A stretch of 64,000 nt of DNA from NCBI RefSeq assembly GCF_002777975.1, contig NZ_NGVS01000007.1, forward strand, positions 216 through 64,215. Direction: 5' to 3'. Positions 59,411-64,000 of this stretch are shown piece by piece. The stretch's first letter is position 1. Each line of letters opens with the position of its first letter. A model generated the notes under the pieces. The model had not been told where the DNA came from and ran no database searches. It saw nothing but the letters and a program-made list of their open reading frames with translations. Position numbers and translations under genes: made by a program. This DNA is from Shewanella carassii. Its GTDB lineage: Bacteria > Pseudomonadota > Gammaproteobacteria > Enterobacterales > Shewanellaceae.

Positions 59411-61465
59411 TCAGATCGAAAACTTAACGTTGAAAGACACATAATCGCGATCGGCCATCGCATTGGTTGTGCCTACCCCACCAAAGAAACTGTTATAGGA
59501 AAGATCCGCGCCCCAGCGGCTCTGGTAATCAAAGCTGAGTCCCAGTGCCACAGACTTGCGACCTTCGGTAAACAGGAACATAGGATCTGGGGTAATACCA
59601 TCAACGTCATGGGAGAAAATCACTCTAGGTGACATATTGATGCCGGAGAACACGTTGTTAAAATCGGCCTTGGCAACAATCCGGTAACCCCAAGCGAAAT
59701 CAGTCGGGAACGGATTGGTTTCAGGTCCGTTGTGCAACGCTTCAATGATGCCTGGCATATCCGGGTTGCCGCCGCTGCGCCCTGTGCCTGGACCATTGAG
59801 TCTGAGTTCATCAAAACCCGGCATATCGTGGATCCACACCCCACCCACTTCGGCGAGCATCACCAGGTTATCGGTACCCAGCGTCGGGCCAAACAGGTGG
59901 GTAAAGGTCATCTGCGCCTGAGTCGTATCGAGGCGGATAAAACCTTCGGCGTATTCACCTGGACCAACATCCTTGACATGGGAAGTGTACTGGGACAAAC
60001 CATCGAGATCCGGCCTCAGCCCCGCGTTAGCCAGCTGTTGTGGCATAGCGGCAAATAACAGTTCCACATCATCAATCTGCAGAGGCTCATCCTGGCGGTG
60101 CGCGATTTCACCAGCTACAGAGGTATCACCTATCAAGGTGTTGAAACTAAAGCCGTAAAGCTTGATATCTTCCGGATAAACCACCTGGGCCTTGGAGAAG
60201 CTGTCTAGGCTAAGCAGCACTTCGCGGTTGATATTGCCCGCGTTTTGCCCAAGCACCGCCATATCAGACAGCAACGCGCCAGTGCTGAAGTCCGCCGTGG
60301 TACCACTGATGAGCGGACGGCGACTGTGGTAATTCATGTAATAAAAGCCAAACTCGGTTTCGCCCAGCTCCGGGGCGTAGTACCCCAGTTTGATACCGTA
60401 CTGACCGGAATCGCTGGGAGCGGCTTCATCTTCCACCAATGTCACCTTGGTGGGATAAGCCAGCGCCATCTGTACCAACTGCTCGGTCGGAATATTCTGT
60501 CCGGAGGCTATCATGTTGGACAGGCGGTTATATTCCTGGGTCAGGAAATCGAGGTTGATATCCGGGTTGGCGTTAAAACCAAGCTGAGCGTTTTGGTTGT
60601 AGCCACCGTAACCGACAAAGTCGTTGGTACCGAAAATCGACCCGGGAGTCGGAACCCAGATAGGCTCCCAGTCATATTGATAAAACGCTTCCAGCGACAG
60701 GTTTTCGGTCACCCCCAAAGAGGCCCACACCATACCCTGCGGCCTGAAGGCTTCCTTCAATTCCGCGCCCGGTGCGTTAAGTATGTTCAAATCCACCGGG
60801 TTGATCACCGCAATACCATGGGAAATCAGCGTGCTTTCCCCCCATGACACCACCTGATTACCCACACGGATAGTCAGTGGATTGGCACCATCGTTGAAAT
60901 CGAAGTTGGCATAGACGAAGGCATCCAACAGACGGATATCCTTACACTGCACTTCCTCGGCGCGCTTGTCGGCGCAAGGATCGTAACGGTTGCCGGTCAG
61001 AGGATCATTGAAATCGTAAATTCTGTCGTTCAGCTTACGATCGTAGAAATACATGCCGCGGGCGAAAATACCGAAATTCTCATACTTGAGCGACAGTTCG
61101 TGCAGCCCCTTGAAGATTTCCGAGGTAGTATCGCCTTTAGAATAGAGGAGATTACTCAAGTCATTGTTGCTGGAATAGGAACCGGGTTGCGCCCAGATCT
61201 CGGCGGCGGTGTACTTGGTATCGGTAAAGGCGGAGTAACCGCTCCAGTCGAATCTGGGATGGTTAACCTTACCTATCTGACCATCCCAGTCACGTCCTTC
61301 CACGCGCCAACTGGCGCCCAAGGTCCATGTCGAGTCAAAGGAACCATCCACATCGCCCCATTTGAACGATACCGCTTCGACACTGGGGATCATCCCTAAA
61401 CTCAGTGCCGACGCCACCCCCAAAGCGAGCGCCGACTTGTTAAAACGGTTTATCACTGTTTTCAT
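59411..61465 (-). CDS. DUF1302 outer-membrane protein
   Basis: A 684-residue protein, first of the four-gene operon. It has a signal peptide (ALALGVASALSLGMIPSVEA) followed by long stretches of alternating polar and aromatic residues typical of a beta-barrel, and it ends in FNVKFSI. The N-terminus FKWGDVDGSFDSTWTLGASWRV and the block VRVGNQVVSWGESTL-like IRVGNQVVSWGEST are DUF1302 signatures. Family members are outer-membrane, and I infer a channel for a hydrophobic compound from its neighbours. Confidence 0.87.
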   Translation of the reverse strand: MKTVINRFNKSALALGVASALSLGMIPSVEAVSFKWGDVDGSFDSTWTLGASWRVEGRDWDGQIGKVNHPRFDWSGYSAFTDTKYTAAEIWAQPGSYSSNNDLSNLLYSKGDTTSEIFKGLHELSLKYENFGIFARGMYFYDRKLNDRIYDFNDPLTGNRYDPCADKRAEEVQCKDIRLLDAFVYANFDFNDGANPLTIRVGNQVVSWGESTLISHGIAVINPVDLNILNAPGAELKEAFRPQGMVWASLGVTENLSLEAFYQYDWEPIWVPTPGSIFGTNDFVGYGGYNQNAQLGFNANPDINLDFLTQEYNRLSNMIASGQNIPTEQLVQMALAYPTKVTLVEDEAAPSDSGQYGIKLGYYAPELGETEFGFYYMNYHSRRPLISGTTADFSTGALLSDMAVLGQNAGNINREVLLSLDSFSKAQVVYPEDIKLYGFSFNTLIGDTSVAGEIAHRQDEPLQIDDVELLFAAMPQQLANAGLRPDLDGLSQYTSHVKDVGPGEYAEGFIRLDTTQAQMTFTHLFGPTLGTDNLVMLAEVGGVWIHDMPGFDELRLNGPGTGRSGGNPDMPGIIEALHNGPETNPFPTDFAWGYRIVAKADFNNVFSGINMSPRVIFSHDVDGITPDPMFLFTEGRKSVALGLSFDYQSRWGADLSYNSFFGGVGTTNAMADRDYVSFNVKFSI

Positions 61466-61736
61466 TTATCGCTTCTCCGTAACCTGCTGGATTAATTGTT
61501 ATAGGAGTCTCAACCAACATCTTGTTAGCTCACAGGTAACACCATTGTTACAGCAATTAATGCTGATGAGCAAGGCAGATACTGAGAAATTTATCTTGCA
61601 GATTTGAGGACTTAAGGTCGTTAGTTCGTGCACTGAAGGGGACAGAATTTAAATTTTTGTTGCGTATGCGGGCGACAAATGGCGGTGACAGCTATAAGCC
61701 GCTTAATTTCAATGAATTAACCTTTGTTACAGGCAT
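61466..61736. other. Intergenic region upstream of the DUF1302 operon
   Basis: About 270 bases holding the dyad at 61536-61551 and a fragment reading GAAGGGGACAGAATTTAAAT near 61635. The latter resembles the short element often met with REP-associated transposase relics. No convincing reading frame is present. The promoter of the leftward operon should be here. Confidence 0.5.
61536..61551. promoter_or_regulatory. Perfect 6-4-6 inverted repeat upstream of DUF1302
   Basis: GTAACA CCAT TGTTAC is a perfect dyad about 70-85 bases before the operon start, in the right place for an operator. The regulator is not known. Confidence 0.45.
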
Positions 61737-61770
61737 AAAAAAACGGCCGACTGATTTAGTCGACCGTTTT
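61737..61770 (-). terminator. Terminator after the DUF2835 gene
   Basis: A 13-position stem (61740-61752 with 61758-61770) with one mismatch, loop GATTT, and seven T after it on the minus strand, ending the pepN-DUF2835 transcript. Confidence 0.9.
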
Positions 61771-61781
61771 AAGTAATTACT

Positions 61782-61997
61782 CTAAAGTTGTTTTAAAGAA
61801 ATGAATTTTCCATCCCGGTCCAATCTGAGATGGAATTCACCGTGAATACCATCGGCAGTCAGAAAAGGGCGTAGACGGCGGCCGTTGATCCAGAGGATCT
61901 TGCCCCCCTTCTCCCTGACCTCAACATTCTCGGCAATACCTTGATAGTAAGGTAAAAAATCTTGATAACTCAGATTGAGGCGAAAGTAAAATTCCAT
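61782..61997 (-). CDS. DUF2835 family protein
   Basis: A 71-residue protein matching the DUF2835 family of marine gammaproteobacteria: NLSYQDFLPYYQG, then ILWINGRRLRPFLT, GIHGEFHL. The function is unknown. It starts 8 bases after pepN and ends 12 bases before a terminator, so it is a co-transcribed tail gene of pepN. Confidence 0.85.
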   Translation of the reverse strand: MEFYFRLNLSYQDFLPYYQGIAENVEVREKGGKILWINGRRLRPFLTADGIHGEFHLRLDRDGKFISLKQL

Positions 61998-62005
61998 CTT
62001 TGTAC

Positions 62006-64000
62006 TCAGTCTTCCAGTGCGCGGCTGACCTTCTCATAGAGATCCCGCGACAGCTCAGGCATAGCCAACAGCTCCTGCAGACAAGCCTTCATTTTGGCCT
62101 GGCGCTCGTCATCAAACTTGGCAAACTGGATCAGCGGAGTGATGATCCGCGCTGCCACTTGCGGGTTGAGGCTATTGAGCTGTTTGAGCATGGCGGTAAG
62201 GAAAGCATATCCCTTGCCGTCCAAGCGGTGGAATTGACGCACATTGGCCGCGGCAAAACTGCCCACCAGAGAACGAACCCGGTTGGGATTATTCAGACTG
62301 AAGGCCGGATGTTGCAACAGGGTCTCGAGTCTGGCGATCACCCCATCATCTGTCGCCATCGCCTGCAGGCTGAACCACTTGTCCATAACCAGAGGGGTCT
62401 GGTTCCAGCGCTGCTCGAATGTCTGCATCAGGGCATCACGGCACTGACAATCGGCATCGTTGGCGGCAAGCAGCGCGCCCAGCGCATCTGTCATGCCAGA
62501 GGCCGATGCAAACTGCTGTTCAATCAAAGACTCATGTTCATCAGAGACTTTGGCCAGCAGCCAAAGCAGAGTATTTTTTAAACTGCGGGCGGCGGCATCA
62601 TCCTGCGACAGTAATTGACGATAACGGGCCAACAGCTCATCTTCACAGCCACTGGCGATGGCTTCAATCACAAAGTCGCGGGCCAGCAACAGGGCATCCA
62701 ATTCCACCTTATCGGCCTGTTCAATCAAGGACGACACTGAAAGCAGCTTGAGAATTTCGGCCGCAAGGCCCTTATCCAAAGCGTCATCCAGCATCACACC
62801 TCTGAAGCCGTCGACAACCCGAGGATCCAGATGCATCCCCTGCCCCTGTTCGAGCAAGGCAACGTTGGCCCACACGGCGCGGCTGAAGAGGCTCATCGCC
62901 GCTTCCCAACGGGCCACTTCACTGCTGGCATGGCGCAGTAAGCAAAGCAGCTGCACTGTGCTGTAGTCATACTTGAGCTTCACCGGCGCCGAAAAGTCCT
63001 GCAACAGCGAAGGAATTGGACGGGCACTGATACCCTTGAACTCTAATGTCTGCTCGGCCTGGGTAAAATCAAACACTTGGTTGACCAAGGAGCTGCCATT
63101 ATTGCCCAGCAGTTCCAGACTGAACGGAATATGCAATGGTGCCTTGGCCGCTTCTCCGGCACGCACTGGGGTGAACTGTTTGAGGTGCAGGCGGTAGGTC
63201 GCTGTGCTTGCATCATACTCATCAGTCACTGTTACCTGAGGGGTGCCCGCCTGGCTATACCAGAGGCGGAACTGAGTCAGATCTTTACCCGAGGCATCTT
63301 CCATAGCAGCGACAAAGTCATCACAGGTAACCGCCTGGCCATCGTGACGCTCGAAATAAAGCTTCATCCCCGCCTGGAAGGCCTGCTCACCCAGCAGGGT
63401 GTGCATCATGCGGATCACTTCGGCGCCCTTGTTGTAAACAGTGACTGTGTAGAAATTATTCATCTCTATCACGCTTTCGGGGCGAATAGGATGCGACATC
63501 GGCCCCGAGTCCTCGGCGAACTGCTGATTCTTGATGACCTTGATGGCATGAATACGGTTGACGGCCCGGGAGCCAAGATCTGAGCTGAATTCCTGATCGC
63601 GAAATACGGTCAGACCTTCTTTCAGGCTCAGCTGAAACCAGTCACGGCAAGTTACCCGGTTGCCGGTCCAGTTGTGAAAATATTCGTGACCAATAACGGA
63701 CTCTATGCCGTGGAAGTCATCATCGGTCGCCGTGTCATTATCCGCCAACACATACTTGGTGTTGAAAACATTCAGGCCCTTGTTTTCCATGGCGCCCATG
63801 TTAAAGAAGTCCACAGCCACCACCATGTAGATATCGAGATCGTACTCGAGGTCAAAGCGTGACTCATCCCAGGCCATCGCCTTTTTCAATGAAGCCATGG
63901 CGTGTCCGGCCTTACCCAAGTTGCCCTTGTCGACAAACACCTGCAGTTTGACCTCTCTTCCTGAGCGGGTGGTAAAACTGTCTTCCAACAGGTCAAAGTC
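62006..64000 (-). CDS. pepN: Aminopeptidase N, C-terminal part (runs off the window)
   Basis: A zinc M1 aminopeptidase that trims N-terminal residues from peptides in the cytoplasm. The 664 residues seen are about three quarters of the family's 870; the N-terminal part lies beyond 64000, and the frame is open to the edge. The gluzincin core is complete: GAMENKGLNVFNTKYVLA, HEYFHNWTGNRV with HEXXH and the downstream Glu in LKEGLTVFRDQEF. The C-terminal helical domain follows. Close similarity to E. coli PepN throughout. Confidence 0.96.
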   Translation of the reverse strand, partial: DFDLLEDSFTTRSGREVKLQVFVDKGNLGKAGHAMASLKKAMAWDESRFDLEYDLDIYMVVAVDFFNMGAMENKGLNVFNTKYVLADNDTATDDDFHGIESVIGHEYFHNWTGNRVTCRDWFQLSLKEGLTVFRDQEFSSDLGSRAVNRIHAIKVIKNQQFAEDSGPMSHPIRPESVIEMNNFYTVTVYNKGAEVIRMMHTLLGEQAFQAGMKLYFERHDGQAVTCDDFVAAMEDASGKDLTQFRLWYSQAGTPQVTVTDEYDASTATYRLHLKQFTPVRAGEAAKAPLHIPFSLELLGNNGSSLVNQVFDFTQAEQTLEFKGISARPIPSLLQDFSAPVKLKYDYSTVQLLCLLRHASSEVARWEAAMSLFSRAVWANVALLEQGQGMHLDPRVVDGFRGVMLDDALDKGLAAEILKLLSVSSLIEQADKVELDALLLARDFVIEAIASGCEDELLARYRQLLSQDDAAARSLKNTLLWLLAKVSDEHESLIEQQFASASGMTDALGALLAANDADCQCRDALMQTFEQRWNQTPLVMDKWFSLQAMATDDGVIARLETLLQHPAFSLNNPNRVRSLVGSFAAANVRQFHRLDGKGYAFLTAMLKQLNSLNPQVAARIITPLIQFAKFDDERQAKMKACLQELLAMPELSRDLYEKVSRALED

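Overview
The window looks like a chromosomal core segment of a marine gammaproteobacterium, most likely Shewanella. Supporting signs are the gene families and order (fadR/nhaB/dsbB, minCDE with ycgL, rnd-fadD, pyrD-zapC, pepN-DUF2835), a very large NAD-dependent glutamate dehydrogenase, a CirA-like TonB receptor with a CRP palindrome upstream, and a fused hisB and hisIE in a complete his operon. The genus is inferred from remembered gene order and protein similarity. No rRNA, CRISPR array, prophage or intact insertion sequence was seen.

Layout. 1-9.1 kb: tRNA-Asn, a degenerate GGDEF/EAL regulator, then the rsxABCDGE(rnf)-nth operon. 9.1-14.4 kb: a 27-residue membrane ORF, gloA, a TonB-dependent receptor, grxD and sodB. 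14.6-19.4 kb: the yeaG-yeaH-ycgB (PrkA kinase, VWA protein, SpoVR) operon. 19.4-29.5 kb: fadR, nhaB, dsbB, ycgN, a lytic transglycosylase and ycgL, then minCDE facing rnd-fadD. 29.7-33.3 kb: a leftward group of alpha/beta hydrolase, exported methyltransferase, M50-like membrane peptidase, an unknown protein and tsaB. 33.5-39.6 kb: a flippase-like protein, a zinc phospholipase C-like protein, a lipoprotein, hemB and the helicase yoaA. 40-47.5 kb: hisL attenuator and hisGDCBHAF(IE). 47.6-54.3 kb: zapC, pyrD and the NAD-glutamate dehydrogenase, which is split by a +1 frameshift in a run of nine G. 54.6-61.5 kb: an operon of DUF1302 outer-membrane protein, DUF1329 periplasmic protein, YCF48-like propeller and RND/MMPL permease. 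61.8-64 kb: a DUF2835 protein and the C-terminal part of pepN, which runs off the right edge.

How the genes work together. The Rsx/Rnf complex couples NADH and ferredoxin-type redox to an ion gradient. The min genes and zapC act on Z-ring placement. fadR and fadD control and begin fatty-acid breakdown. The his genes form one translationally coupled pathway. The least understood unit is the DUF1302-DUF1329-YCF48-RND operon, which has parts for an outer membrane to periplasm to inner membrane path for a hydrophobic molecule. Other points of note are the long, recently duplicated Ala/Lys tail of RsxC, the slippery G9 frameshift in the glutamate dehydrogenase gene, the 27-residue ORF behind a strong ribosome site, and a methyltransferase with an export signal.
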